A stretch of 64,000 nucleotides of DNA from the NCBI GenBank assembly GCA_036267355.1, contig DATAWG010000003.1:1-64000 (forward strand), read 5' to 3'. Numbering within the stretch: the stretch's first letter is position 1; each line of letters starts with the position of its first letter. Shown one piece after another: positions 1 through 8,882 of this stretch. The notes below the pieces were generated by a model. It made no database searches, was not told the DNA's origin, and saw nothing but the letters and a program-made list of their open reading frames with translations. A program made the position numbers and the translations under genes. Source of the stretch: Pirellulales bacterium. GTDB lineage: Bacteria; Planctomycetota; Planctomycetia; Pirellulales; DATAWG01.

Positions 1-447
1 GCCATCCATGTTCAGACACTTTCGTTCCAGGCGGGCGAGGAAACGCTAAGGCGCACCAATCTCGGCCGCCTGCGAGCAGGCAGTCCGGTAAATCTCGAAC
101 GGTCGCTTGTGCTTGGCGACCGGCTCGGCGGCCATTTGGTCACCGGCCACATCGACGGCCTCGGCACGCTCACCGAACGCCGCGACGACGGCGATTGGTC
201 GACCTGTTGGTTTCAATCGCCGGCGGATCTAATGCAGCAAATCGCGCCGAAGGGATCGATTGCCATCGACGGTGTGAGCCTGACGGTGGTCGGGGCTCTC
301 GACGATCGCTTCAGCGTAGCGCTGATTCCGCACACGCTCGCCGCCACGACGCTCGGCCAATTGGCAACCGGCGACACCGTGAACCTCGAGACCGATGTGC
401 TGGCAAAATACGTCGAACGTCAGATTGGGGACAGGCTCCCGACTTAG
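1..447 (+). CDS. ribE: Riboflavin synthase alpha chain, 3' part
   Basis: This is the C-terminal 148 residues of riboflavin synthase, which dismutates two 6,7-dimethyl-8-ribityllumazine molecules into riboflavin. The frame is open from base 1, so the start lies outside the window. It reads through ETLRRTNLGRL, the end of the first lumazine-binding barrel. The second barrel follows, with GHLVTGHIDGLG and KGSIAIDGVSLTV, the two hallmark segments of the family. The stop is TAG at 445-447, followed at once by a hairpin repeat. No other rib gene is visible downstream, so any rib operon would lie upstream. Confidence 0.95.
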   Translation, partial: AIHVQTLSFQAGEETLRRTNLGRLRAGSPVNLERSLVLGDRLGGHLVTGHIDGLGTLTERRDDGDWSTCWFQSPADLMQQIAPKGSIAIDGVSLTVVGALDDRFSVALIPHTLAATTLGQLATGDTVNLETDVLAKYVERQIGDRLPT

Positions 448-475
448 GCCCGGCCGAATAACATCCGCTTTTGAA

Positions 476-512
476 CCCCTCACCCTACCCTCTCCCGCAA
501 GGGGAGAGGGGT
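476..512. repeat. Palindromic C/G-rich repeat (family H)
   Basis: A CCCCTCACCCTACCC tract leads into the hairpin CTCTCCC-GCAA-GGGGAGAG just after ribE. Related copies lie at 2006-2050 and 28649-28686. It may also end ribE transcription as a stem-loop, but there is no T run. Confidence 0.75.
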
Positions 513-590
513 CTGTGGAGAAGTTATTGTTCGGCCAAGCCTCAGGCGACAAGACGCGGCAGTTCGCTTGCGGTTTCGCGCGTCGGCCAA

Positions 591-1853
591 TCATTGTTCG
601 TCGGAATGGCGATCGGTCGATTCGCCGCGTTGGGTGAGCCACAGCAGAAGCTGAAACATCAAGAACACGCCGAATACGCCGCACATCACCCACGGCCAAG
701 GCCGCAGGATCGCCGCCAGCGCTTGCCAATGATTGGCATTCGCGACGGCGTCCAATAGGGCCAACACGACGATTGCCCCCAAGCCGATCAGCAGCAGTCC
801 GCAGCCGAGCGACGTCATCAGGCCCTTGAAAGTCCCTTGTTCGGTCGGTTGTTCGTGTTGCACTTCGATCGTTCGGCCGCGGACGAGGCTTCGCGGAATC
901 GCGTCGCTCAGCTCGATGTCGCGAATGGCTTCGATCCATTCGGCGGGTTGCTCGCGGTCGTGGATCGCGCGCGTCAATCGCCGAAGGGCGGCTGCTGCTG
1001 GGGCAAACACCTCGTCGTTTTCGATCGTCGACGAATCATCCTCGCTGGCCGGCTCGGCCGCGGTAAGCGGCGAATCACCCTCGCCCGGCGGCGACAATTC
1101 GAGCCGATCTTTCGTGCCGACGATCCTGAGCCAGCCCCCCTGGAAGTCTTCGGGGGGGAGAATCGACCAACGAATTACGCCCGTTCCTTCGCCCGCCATT
1201 TGCACCGTCAGCGTGGCATAAGCGGAATCTGGGCTGGGCGTGGGGGGCCACGCCGGCGAACCGAGCACGCCGACCCGCGTCACGTCGCCCACCAATGCAC
1301 GAATCAAATCGATATCGCGGGCAAAATGGGCCAACACCGCCCGGCGGCTGCGATCCTTTGCCGTGCGCTCGAAAACGAGCTGCTCGATCTGGCCGATCGG
1401 CGATCGCTCCGGATCGCGAAGCAATTGGCGGAGCTGCGCGATCGCCGGCGAAAATCGGGCCGGCAGATACGGCAGCACCATCCCGCCCGATTCGCGGCGA
1501 ATCATGTCGATTTCATAACAAGCCAACACGGAATTCAGCACCGGATGGGCAACCAGCAGCGGCACCTCTTCCTGAACTAATTTGCGAAGCTGCTCGGTGC
1601 GCAATTCTTCGGCATCGCCGTCAGCGGTAGTGCCTTGCCCCGGCGAAGCGACCACGACCGCATCGCACTGCCCACCGGCCAAGAGCGATTCCCATGGCAC
1701 TTCCTTGATCTTGCGGATTCCAACCGCTTCAAGCCTTGTCCAAGCGCCCTGTGGCAGATCGCAAACGACGGCAATTCGGTGTTGCGGATCGCGGGCAGCC
1801 GCCGCAGCGATCGCAAGCGTTTCGTCGTCGAGGCCGAGAAGTGCGAGGATCAA
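591..1853 (-). CDS. Gfo/Idh/MocA-like protein with C-terminal membrane anchor
   Basis: A 420-residue protein. Residues 1-110 look like a Rossmann NAD(P)-binding half (MILALLGLDDETL, then VVCDLP and DAVVVASP). The middle resembles the Gfo/Idh C-terminal alpha/beta domain (AHFARDIDLIRALVGDVTRV, and IVGTKDRLELSPPGE). Unlike ordinary members it ends with two hydrophobic helices (about residues 345-370 and 383-410, including LGCGLLLIGLGAIVVLALL). It is therefore probably a membrane-tethered, possibly non-catalytic, relative. The glycine signature GxGxxG is weak (LLGLDD), so cofactor binding is uncertain. The start is TTG with no Shine-Dalgarno; a C-rich tract on the coding strand abuts it. No ATG exists further upstream in frame. 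Substrate unknown. Confidence 0.7.
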   Translation of the reverse strand: MILALLGLDDETLAIAAAAARDPQHRIAVVCDLPQGAWTRLEAVGIRKIKEVPWESLLAGGQCDAVVVASPGQGTTADGDAEELRTEQLRKLVQEEVPLLVAHPVLNSVLACYEIDMIRRESGGMVLPYLPARFSPAIAQLRQLLRDPERSPIGQIEQLVFERTAKDRSRRAVLAHFARDIDLIRALVGDVTRVGVLGSPAWPPTPSPDSAYATLTVQMAGEGTGVIRWSILPPEDFQGGWLRIVGTKDRLELSPPGEGDSPLTAAEPASEDDSSTIENDEVFAPAAAALRRLTRAIHDREQPAEWIEAIRDIELSDAIPRSLVRGRTIEVQHEQPTEQGTFKGLMTSLGCGLLLIGLGAIVVLALLDAVANANHWQALAAILRPWPWVMCGVFGVFLMFQLLLWLTQRGESTDRHSDEQ

Positions 1854-1932
1854 GGGGAGGCGAGAGGTGAGGGGCGAAGTGAGGGGCGAGGCGCGAGGGG
1901 CGAGGGGTTAGGGGTTAGGGGTTAGGGGCGAG
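1854..1932. repeat. G-rich tandem tract abutting a start codon (family G)
   Basis: Repeats of GAGGGGCGAG and GGGGTTA on the plus strand, ending in four GGGG runs separated by TTA. On the coding strand of the minus-strand gene starting at 1853 this is a C-rich leader directly before the TTG start. The G-rich strand fits a G-quadruplex pattern. Confidence 0.8.
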
Positions 1933-2005
1933 AACGTCGGCGCGGCTGGTTCGGAGGTTTGATCTACTGCCGCCATTCTAACGGCGAACGAGCCGGCCGC
2001 ACATT

Positions 2006-2050
2006 CTCTCCCCTCTCCACTTCGCGGGAGAGGGGCCGGGGGTGAGGGGG
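2006..2050. repeat. Palindromic C/G-rich repeat (family H)
   Basis: CTCTCCCCTCTCC facing GGAGAGGGGCCGGGGGTGAGGGG. Same family as 476-512 and 28649-28686. It lies in the 461-base gap between the divergent genes at 1853 (minus) and 2315 (plus), where I see no gene. Confidence 0.75.
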
Positions 2051-2314
2051 CAGTGACTCGAAGGCAAACCATTCCATTTGTTCCGGCGTCAAGCTTGGAA
2101 TCGGCAGCATTGGCTGCAACCACGAGTGCTTAATTTGACGCATCGAAGCAACTAGGCGGCAGCGTTTGGCATGCTAGTTTAATTTGGTAAAACTGGTGAA
2201 GCTGCGTTGGGCGTGCCGATAAGTAAAAGCGGTTGGGCGTCTTGGCCTACATCCTGAGGGCCGCGGCGTCCAGACTTTGGTTTCCTCCCCACCAAACGTC
2301 CAAAGGCCTTTGCT

Positions 2315-2944
2315 ATGAGCGCCACTGCGCCTCATTTTCTGTTGTTTTCTGAATCGCGTCGTCGCTCGGCCAGTTCCCCGCCGAGCGACTGGCGGTTCGT
2401 CTTGCAATCGCTGGACGGTTCGAGCCGGCTCGAAGCAGCCGACGCCGAACCGGCCCTCGGCGGCGAGCGGCTAGAGCTGCTGGCCGTCGTTCGCGGCCTG
2501 GAAGCGCTCGAGCAGCCGTCTCGCGTCACGCTTGTGACTCCCAGCAAGTATGTCGCCCGCGGGTTGAGCTACGGCTTGTCCGATTGGCGCGAAAATGATT
2601 GGAACTGGGAACATCATGGCCAAATGGTGCCGATTAAGAACCGCGATCTCTGGCAGCGGTTGGATCGGGCATTGGCATACCACCGGGTGCAATGCCGAGC
2701 GACGGTGCCGAACGAACCACCAGCCGCGGCCAATGCCGACGGCCATGCGGTTCGATCGCCGGACCCTCAATCGACCGCGCCGGTCGGCGGAATCGACCAG
2801 TCGGCCAGTCGTCCCGACAATTGGGTCGGCGGATGGCTCGATAGGATCGCGGCAGTCTGGGGTCGGACGATTGCATTCTTCCGCCGTTTGAAAGAGTGGT
2901 GGACGGAAATGGAAGCGCCCCCCAGTTGGTGGCGAGTTTCCTGA
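2315..2944 (+). CDS. RNase HI-like protein with lost catalytic residues
   Basis: 209 residues. Residues 52-130 align by eye with E. coli RNase HI: ERLELLAVVRGLEAL matches the helix holding E48 (E54 here), VTLVTPSKYVARGL matches the strand holding D70, and VPIKNRDLWQRLDRAL matches KNVDLWQRLDAAL. The D70 position is proline (P76), the D10 position appears to be glutamate (E13), and the C-terminal HxGH...D segment is missing, replaced by a Pro/Ala-rich linker and a Trp-rich tail (about residues 165-209). The fold is likely kept for binding, perhaps of RNA/DNA hybrids, without cleavage. The assignment is from motif recognition; the loss of activity is inference. It appears to be monocistronic. 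Confidence 0.7.
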   Translation: MSATAPHFLLFSESRRRSASSPPSDWRFVLQSLDGSSRLEAADAEPALGGERLELLAVVRGLEALEQPSRVTLVTPSKYVARGLSYGLSDWRENDWNWEHHGQMVPIKNRDLWQRLDRALAYHRVQCRATVPNEPPAAANADGHAVRSPDPQSTAPVGGIDQSASRPDNWVGGWLDRIAAVWGRTIAFFRRLKEWWTEMEAPPSWWRVS

Positions 2945-3063
2945 TCGCCACGATCGGCCGATCTGCGATTGTGCCATTGCTTTGGCCTGCGGCCGGACGA
3001 GAATCGGGCCAGACGGCGACGCGGCGGCGAATGACCGACGCCGCGGAAAAAATCAAAGTTGGA

Positions 3064-3108
3064 GTTCACGCTTTGGCGTGTCGCCGAAGACACGCTAAAG
3101 GCGTGAAC
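3064..3108. repeat. Inverted repeat, 19-20 base arms
   Basis: GTTCACGCTTTGGCGTGTC faces GACACGCTAAAGGCGTGAAC across a 6-base loop (GCCGAA), with one mismatch and one offset base. It lies between the RNase HI-like gene and glgB. It could fold in either transcript. No T run follows, so a dispersed repeat is more likely than a terminator. Confidence 0.8.
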
Positions 3109-3169
3109 ACTGACAAGGCCGGCGCGCGAATTGCACCGGCCGGCGAACGAATTTGATAGGAGCACTAAC

Positions 3170-5380
3170 GTGCCAAACCCCATAGAATCCGATAAGCTGG
3201 GCGCGCTGGCGGAAGGCCGCTACGAAAATCCGTTCGAAATCCTCGGTCCGCACGAAGTGATCGAAGGGGGGCGGAAAGCCCTTTCGGTTCGCGCGTTCTT
3301 GCCGGCGTCGACCAAAGCGTGGGTCGTCGATCAGGCCCATGCTTGGAGCCGGCCGATGCAGAAAATCCATCCTGCCGGTTTCTTCGAAGCGATTTGTCCC
3401 TTGATTGACTCCTCACGCCGAGATCTCTACATGTTGCGAATTACCGATGCAAACGGCGAGCAAACCACCACGCACGATCCGTATGCCTTCGAGCCGCTGT
3501 TGACCGGCTACGATCTGCACCTGTTGGGCGAAGGACGCCATTGGCGAAGCTACGACCGGATGGGGGCCCAACTGCGAACGGTCGACGGCGTGGCCGGGGT
3601 GAATTTCGCCGTCTGGGCGCCGAATGCAAATTCGGTCAGCGTCATCGGCGATTTCAATTCGTGGGATGCCCGGCGGCATCCGATGCGAAAGCATGTCCCG
3701 GCCGGCATCTGGGAACTGTTCATTCCGGAGCTGAAAGAAGGAACGATCTACAAATATCGCGTCAAACACGGAGCGTCGGAGGTTGAAAAGTCCGACCCGT
3801 ATGGTTTTGCCGCCGAGCTTCCGCCTCGCACCGCCTCGAAAGTCGTCGATCTCGACCGCTACCGTTGGGGCGATCAGGGCTGGGTCGCCAACCGGCCGCA
3901 ATACAATTCGCTCGAAGCGCCGATGTCGATCTACGAGGTGCACCTGGGAAGCTGGCGCCGACCGGGCGACGACCCGAAGCGCTGGTTGCCCTATCGCGAG
4001 CTGGCGCATCAACTGGTCGATTACTGCAAGGAAATGGGCTATACGCACCTCGAGCTTTTGCCGGTGAGCGAGCATCCCTTCTCCGGCAGTTGGGGCTATC
4101 AAACCGTCGGTTATTATGCCGCCACCAGCCGCTACGGCTCGCCTGAAGATTTCATGTATTTCGTCGACCTATGCCATCAAAACGGCATCGGCGTGCTGAT
4201 CGATTGGGTGCCGGCGCATTTTCCGCGCGACGGCCACGGGCTGTTTCGCTTCGATGGCACCTGTCTCTACGAGCATTCCGACCCGCGGCAAGGCGAGCAT
4301 CCCGATTGGGGCACGCTGATCTTCAACTACGGCCGGACCGAGGTGCGCAATTATCTGCTCTCGAACGCCTTGTTCTGGCTCGACAAATATCATATCGACG
4401 GCCTGCGGGTCGATGCCGTGGCATCGATGCTCTATCTCGATTACAGCCGCCAAGAGGGGCAATGGATTCCGAACGAATTCGGCGGCCGTGAAAATCTCGA
4501 AGCCATTTCGTTCATCAAGGAATTCAACGTTCTGGCGCACGAGCATTTTCCCGGTGTGCTCACCGTCGCCGAGGAATCGACCGCCTGGCCGAGCGTCTCG
4601 CGGCCGACGTATGTCGGCGGGCTGGGCTTCAGCCTGAAGTGGAACATGGGCTGGATGAACGACACGCTTCGCTACATGCGCCACGAGTCGATCCACCGCA
4701 AATACCATCAAGACGAGCTCACGTTCAGCCTGATCTACGCCTTCCACGAAAATTTCGTGCTGCCGCTCTCGCACGATGAAGTGGTGCATGGCAAGGGCGC
4801 GCTGCTGAGCCAGCAACCCGGCGACCTATGGCAGAAGTTCGCCAATCTGCGGCTGCTCTATTCCTACATGTGGACCCATCCGGGCAAGAAGCTGCTCTTC
4901 ATGGGCGACGACTTCGGCCAATGGAACGAATGGAACTACGAAGAAAGCCTGCAATGGCATCTCTTGCAATGGCCGGCGCACCAGGGCCTGCAGAAATGCG
5001 TCGCGGATTTGAACCGCATCTATCGCCGCGAGGCGGCCCTGCACCAAGTGGATTTCGATCCGGCCGGCTTCGAATGGATCGATTGCCACAATTTCAACGA
5101 CAGCGTGTTGATCTATATTCGCCGGGCGAAGAATGCGAACGACTTTTTGATCGTGGCTTGCAATTTCACGCCAGTGCCGCGCATGGCCTACCGATTCGGA
5201 GTGCCGCAAGGGGGCTGGTACGAAGAAATCTTCAACAGCGATTCGACCTTCTACGGCGGCAGCAACCTGGGCAACGGCTCCGGCCTCCGAGCCAGCGAAA
5301 CAGAGAGCCACTGCCGGCCCTATTCGCTCGAAATCGTGCTCCCGCCGCTTAGCGTCAGCGTGTTGAAACCGCGCGGCTAA
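3170..5380 (+). CDS. glgB: 1,4-alpha-glucan branching enzyme
   Basis: 736 residues, close to the E. coli enzyme (728). It makes alpha-1,6 branches in glycogen. Order: an N-terminal region from [13 protein letters not shown], a CBM48 domain ([24 protein letters not shown]), the GH13 catalytic barrel, and a C-terminal beta domain. The nucleophile is D415 in [12 protein letters not shown], the acid/base is E468 in TVAEEST, and the transition-state stabiliser region [10 protein letters not shown] is present. I chose GTG at 3170 because AGGAG ends six bases upstream; an in-frame TTG at 3131 would add 13 residues without a ribosome site. No other glycogen gene is in view, so it appears unlinked to glgA or glgC here. 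Confidence 0.95.
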   Translation: MPNPIESDKLGALAEGRYENPFEILGPHEVIEGGRKALSVRAFLPASTKAWVVDQAHAWSRPMQKIHPAGFFEAICPLIDSSRRDLYMLRITDANGEQTTTHDPYAFEPLLTGYDLHLLGEGRHWRSYDRMGAQLRTVDGVAGVNFAVWAPNANSVSVIGDFNSWDARRHPMRKHVPAGIWELFIPELKEGTIYKYRVKHGASEVEKSDPYGFAAELPPRTASKVVDLDRYRWGDQGWVANRPQYNSLEAPMSIYEVHLGSWRRPGDDPKRWLPYRELAHQLVDYCKEMGYTHLELLPVSEHPFSGSWGYQTVGYYAATSRYGSPEDFMYFVDLCHQNGIGVLIDWVPAHFPRDGHGLFRFDGTCLYEHSDPRQGEHPDWGTLIFNYGRTEVRNYLLSNALFWLDKYHIDGLRVDAVASMLYLDYSRQEGQWIPNEFGGRENLEAISFIKEFNVLAHEHFPGVLTVAEESTAWPSVSRPTYVGGLGFSLKWNMGWMNDTLRYMRHESIHRKYHQDELTFSLIYAFHENFVLPLSHDEVVHGKGALLSQQPGDLWQKFANLRLLYSYMWTHPGKKLLFMGDDFGQWNEWNYEESLQWHLLQWPAHQGLQKCVADLNRIYRREAALHQVDFDPAGFEWIDCHNFNDSVLIYIRRAKNANDFLIVACNFTPVPRMAYRFGVPQGGWYEEIFNSDSTFYGGSNLGNGSGLRASETESHCRPYSLEIVLPPLSVSVLKPRG

Positions 5381-5411
5381 TAACGCCCTCGCCGATAATG
5401 CAGGAATTCGG

Positions 5412-5432
5412 TAGCCCGCAGCGCAAGCGAGG
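5412..5432. repeat. AGCCCGCAGCGCAAGCGAGG repeat (family C)
   Basis: One half-copy in the gap between convergent glgB and the PpiD-like gene. Related copies lie at 43949-44018, 48005-48027, 49911-49936 and 62072-62093. Confidence 0.75.
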
Positions 5433-5518
5433 AATCATCTCACGTTGCCGGAGGGTAGATCGGCGCCCAGGCCAAAAGACAAAACTTCTTTGCTAGCGCT
5501 ACCGGCTTGAGAACCGGA

Positions 5519-8251
5519 TCATTCATCGCCTTCGTCTTCGGGCGGGGCGGCGGGGCCGCTGCTCGAGCCGGCAAGTTGGGCGGGAGTCGCTACTAGCTTG
5601 AGGCCGAGATCCCGTTCGATTGCCCGCAGCTTGGCCTGCCTGGCTTCGTCGGCAAGGGCGCGGGCCGCCGCGCCGGCTTGCCCGGCGTCTCGCTGTTCGA
5701 ACGCCTCTTGCTGGGCTTTCAGGAACTGTTGACGGAACACGTCTTCCGGCGGGTCGATCGACTGCACCTGCACCACATAGGCAATCGTTTGCGGTTGATT
5801 GAAGGCTTCGGTGGTCTTGCCGACGTCGGTCGTAAACACCGCACGCATGAAATCCTCCCCGGCAAGATCCAGGCCGGAAATCTGCGTGATTCCGATCGTC
5901 GGCCGCATCGAACTGCCCATGGGCGTGTTGCCGATCGTGAGCCAATGGAAAGGGCCGATCGTCGGCACGGTGACATTCGCCCGATTCAAGAAGATGTCCT
6001 TCAGCGATGCGCGGCGGTTATTCGCGTCGTCGGCGTCCTTCTTGGCCTCGGCCAGCGCCAACTTGCGGGCCTCGATCACCTTCCAGGCACGCACCACCTC
6101 GGGCTTGGCGTCGGCGAATGTCGGAACATAGGCCGCGGCGTAGTCGGTCCGCCACCAGAGATACGAAGTCTTGCCGTCGGGCGACATTGACTGAGTGGGC
6201 ACGTACGAAGCCAGGTTCGGATCGAAGGCCGTCTGAGTGAAGTAGGTCACCCGCCTGACAATTTCATTGAATTCCATCGACTTGCCCAATTCGGTTTGCT
6301 CCTCGGCTTCTTCGGCCGAGAGCGAGCCGGTCGATTCGAACGTCATACCCGAGCCTTTCGCAGTGGCGGCGAAATCGGGGGCCTCGGGCTCCTCGGCCGG
6401 CGGCTTGCCGTCGCCGATCCAGGCCGAGACGGCCCGGCCGTAGTTTTGCACCTGGGTGCGGATTTTTTTCAAATTGTCGTTGATTTCGCGTGCGGCTATT
6501 TCATTGGCAAGGGTCGAACGAATTTCCGCACGCAGTTTCGGATCTGACAACGATCGGAATTCATCGGCGTTCGACGATTCGCTGCCAGCTTTGGGCGTTT
6601 CAGCTTTTTTTGGCGATTCGACCTTTGCGGGTCCGGTTTTCGCCGGTTCGGTTTTCGCCGGTTCAGCTTTCGCCGGCTCAGCTTTCGCGGGCGTAGCGGG
6701 CGGGGTTGTTTTTGCGGGCTCAGGCTTTGCCGGCTCGGTTTTGGCAGCAGTTGCTTTGTCGGCAGCGGCTTTGTCGGCAGCGGCTTTGTCGGCAGCAGCT
6801 TTGTCTGCCGTGGCTTTGTCTGCCGTGGCTGTGTTGGCAGCGGCTTTGTCCGCAGCGGCTTTGTCCGCAGCGGCTTTGTCGGCGGTCTTTGCCGGTGAGG
6901 TGGGTGCCGGAGGGGTATCGGTTTTTGCCGCGGGTGGCGGCGTGGTTGTGGCCGGACTGGCCGTGTCGGCTAATGCCAGCAACTCATTGTCGGCAAAGGG
7001 GTGAATTGCCGGTCGAGAATCCGAGGATTTGTCGGAGGCCGGCTTGTCGGCCGCCGGTTTATCGGTGGTTTTATCGGTCGCCGGCTTGGCGGGCGGCGGG
7101 GCGTTCGTCGCCGGTTTGGCCGGTGCCGCGGGGTTGGCCGGCGTCTTGCCGGCATCGGGTGTTTTGGATTTATCGTCATTCTTCGGCGTTGCGGGCTTTG
7201 CCGTATCGCCCGCCCTTGGTTTCTCGTCGGCCTTTGGCTTTTCAGTTGCCTTCGACTTCTCGTCCGTCTTTGGCGGCTCCGTGGCCTTCGGCGATACGGT
7301 CGCCGGTTTTTCGCTGCTCGGGGTAAGCGACGATTCGTCGAACGTCGATTTGCGATAGCTTTCCTTGTTCTGCTGGTAATAGTCGTCGATTTGTTTGTCG
7401 GTGATCTGTGCCTCGTCGGCCTTTGCCAACTTGTCCTGCGGGGCCTTGATGTATTGGAATTTGGCCCGGGCCGGCATCATGAAACCCGGATCGGGAAATT
7501 GCGGCTGCGGGAGTCGATCCTTGAACTGGTCGAACAGCTTTTCGAGTTCGTCGTTGCCGGGCGTGGGCACTTGGTCGACGAAATCCTTCACCGCCACCGG
7601 CACCACCTGCACGGTCGCCTGCCGGTTCAGCCGGCTGAAATAATCCCATCGCTCCTCGGGCGTGTTGTAATCGACCGAATCGTTGAACAGCAGCGATGTG
7701 AAATAGCGGACACGGAGTTCGAATCGCAGGGCGTCGAAAAGTTGGTCCGACAGCATCGACGGCGAACCGCGGCTATCGCCGACGGCCTTCAACAGAATGG
7801 CGCTCTTATCTTCCTGACTCAGCGCGTTGCCCGACACGCGGTTGATGAAGTTATTGATCGACGCGTCGCTGACGCTCATTCCCAGCAGCTCGGCCTTCTT
7901 GTCCAAAACCATCGATTCGAGGATGCCGCCTTGCGACTCCGGCTCAAACAGAATGGGCCGAGTGTCGCGGTCCATTTTGCCGATATCGGCGGCCTTTTCG
8001 TGCAAGAGGGTCAAGAATTTGTTGATCCGTACGCGCCACGTGAGCTTGCTGCTGACCTCGGCCTGCGTAATATCGCCGTAATTCCATTTGGCGAGCAGGG
8101 GGACCTGGCCCGGCCCGCTCCCATTGTTGGCCCGCCCCATCAGCGACGGCCCGACGCACACGAAAGCGAACATCGACAACAGCGTGATAAACGCCAAAGC
8201 GATCTTATTGTTCTTGCGGAAGATGGCAAAAGGATTGTACGACTTGGCCAT
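5519..8251 (-). CDS. Large exported PpiD/SurA-like protein with Ala/Lys/Pro-rich insert
   Basis: 910 residues. The N-terminus MAKSYNPFAIFRKNN is followed by one hydrophobic segment (about 17-37) with no clear cleavage site, as in the membrane-anchored chaperone PpiD. Residues about 50-270 form a helical SurA-N/PpiD-like domain (KWNYGDITQAEVSSKL, NNFINRVSGN). Residues about 300-560 are low complexity: KPxADKPA blocks, then AADKAAADKA and EPAKTEPAK tandem repeats. Residues about 560-880 hold a second folded region with a degenerate rotamase-like end (EAFNQPQTIAYVVQVQSIDPP). I infer a periplasmic folding factor anchored in the membrane, with the insert as a long spacer. The rotamase core is too divergent to call active. 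It converges on glgB. Confidence 0.65.
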   Translation of the reverse strand: MAKSYNPFAIFRKNNKIALAFITLLSMFAFVCVGPSLMGRANNGSGPGQVPLLAKWNYGDITQAEVSSKLTWRVRINKFLTLLHEKAADIGKMDRDTRPILFEPESQGGILESMVLDKKAELLGMSVSDASINNFINRVSGNALSQEDKSAILLKAVGDSRGSPSMLSDQLFDALRFELRVRYFTSLLFNDSVDYNTPEERWDYFSRLNRQATVQVVPVAVKDFVDQVPTPGNDELEKLFDQFKDRLPQPQFPDPGFMMPARAKFQYIKAPQDKLAKADEAQITDKQIDDYYQQNKESYRKSTFDESSLTPSSEKPATVSPKATEPPKTDEKSKATEKPKADEKPRAGDTAKPATPKNDDKSKTPDAGKTPANPAAPAKPATNAPPPAKPATDKTTDKPAADKPASDKSSDSRPAIHPFADNELLALADTASPATTTPPPAAKTDTPPAPTSPAKTADKAAADKAAADKAAANTATADKATADKAAADKAAADKAAADKATAAKTEPAKPEPAKTTPPATPAKAEPAKAEPAKTEPAKTGPAKVESPKKAETPKAGSESSNADEFRSLSDPKLRAEIRSTLANEIAAREINDNLKKIRTQVQNYGRAVSAWIGDGKPPAEEPEAPDFAATAKGSGMTFESTGSLSAEEAEEQTELGKSMEFNEIVRRVTYFTQTAFDPNLASYVPTQSMSPDGKTSYLWWRTDYAAAYVPTFADAKPEVVRAWKVIEARKLALAEAKKDADDANNRRASLKDIFLNRANVTVPTIGPFHWLTIGNTPMGSSMRPTIGITQISGLDLAGEDFMRAVFTTDVGKTTEAFNQPQTIAYVVQVQSIDPPEDVFRQQFLKAQQEAFEQRDAGQAGAAARALADEARQAKLRAIERDLGLKLVATPAQLAGSSSGPAAPPEDEGDE
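6640..6895. repeat. 15-base tandem repeats inside the PpiD-like gene
   Basis: Units of the type GCTTTGTCGGCAGCG (coding for AADKA on the minus strand) run from about 6737 to 6890. A second 15-base unit encoding EPAKx runs at about 6640-6690. The copies differ by few bases, so unit number may vary between strains. Confidence 0.85.
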
Positions 8252-8804
8252 TGCGATGATTCCTTGCTCGTTGCGACCGGATGTCCCGTGATTCGGAGCT
8301 GCAGAGGTCCGAAGATGTGGTTACCGGAAGATCTCTATATTGAAAGCGCGGGCTGGCGCGGGCTGTCTGAAAAGGTTGCGCCGCAAACGAGGCCCACGCA
8401 CCTTCGGCGGCGACCGGCGAAACCGAATACTCCTGCACCCCCCGTTTCGCTTGGCCTCCAGACCGATGCTCGGAAGGCCGCGGGCGATCGGTTCGTGGCC
8501 CACCAACGTCTCCGGACGCGCTTGGCATCCGGCGGCCGGTCGGATACATTGCCGAACACCAGTCAGCATATCCGCTTACGGCCGGTGCAAGCTAGGAATT
8601 CTACCGGTGGCCGAGCTAAATGCAATCCCAATCGGCGGCGGGAGCGGTGGCCGCATCGCCTGTTGCCGGCAGCAATTGCAGCGATCAGACCGGTTCTGGG
8701 GGTACCCGCCGCGACGGATCGCATAGAATGCAGCGGTTGAGCCGAAGCGCCGCAGGGAAAATGAACAATCCCCCGGCCAACGGCGATATTTAGTGACAAC
8801 ATTA
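8252..8804. other. Intergenic stretch with no recognised gene
   Basis: About 550 bases between the divergent PpiD-like gene and topA. Open frames in it lack family resemblance and are Arg/Ala-rich shadows. It presumably carries both promoters, but I see no clear sigma-70 pair. Confidence 0.5.
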
Positions 8805-8870
8805 GTAGGTCAGGCTTTCTAGCCTGAGCGACGAAAAGACGAATCCATCAGGCTGGAAAGCCTGACCTAC
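8805..8870. repeat. GTAGGTCAGGCTTTC inverted repeat (family B)
   Basis: GTAGGTCAGGCTTTCTAGCC faces GGCTGGAAAGCCTGACCTAC across about 26 bases, immediately before topA. A second full copy is at 32171-32232 and a half copy at 28098-28119. Confidence 0.85.
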
Positions 8871-8882
8871 GAAAGATTCGGC

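Noticed and set aside
7001-8740. A 579-codon open frame antisense to the PpiD-like gene
   Set aside because: Arg/Leu-rich product, no motifs, and it comes from the high-GC third-position bias opposite a clear coding gene.
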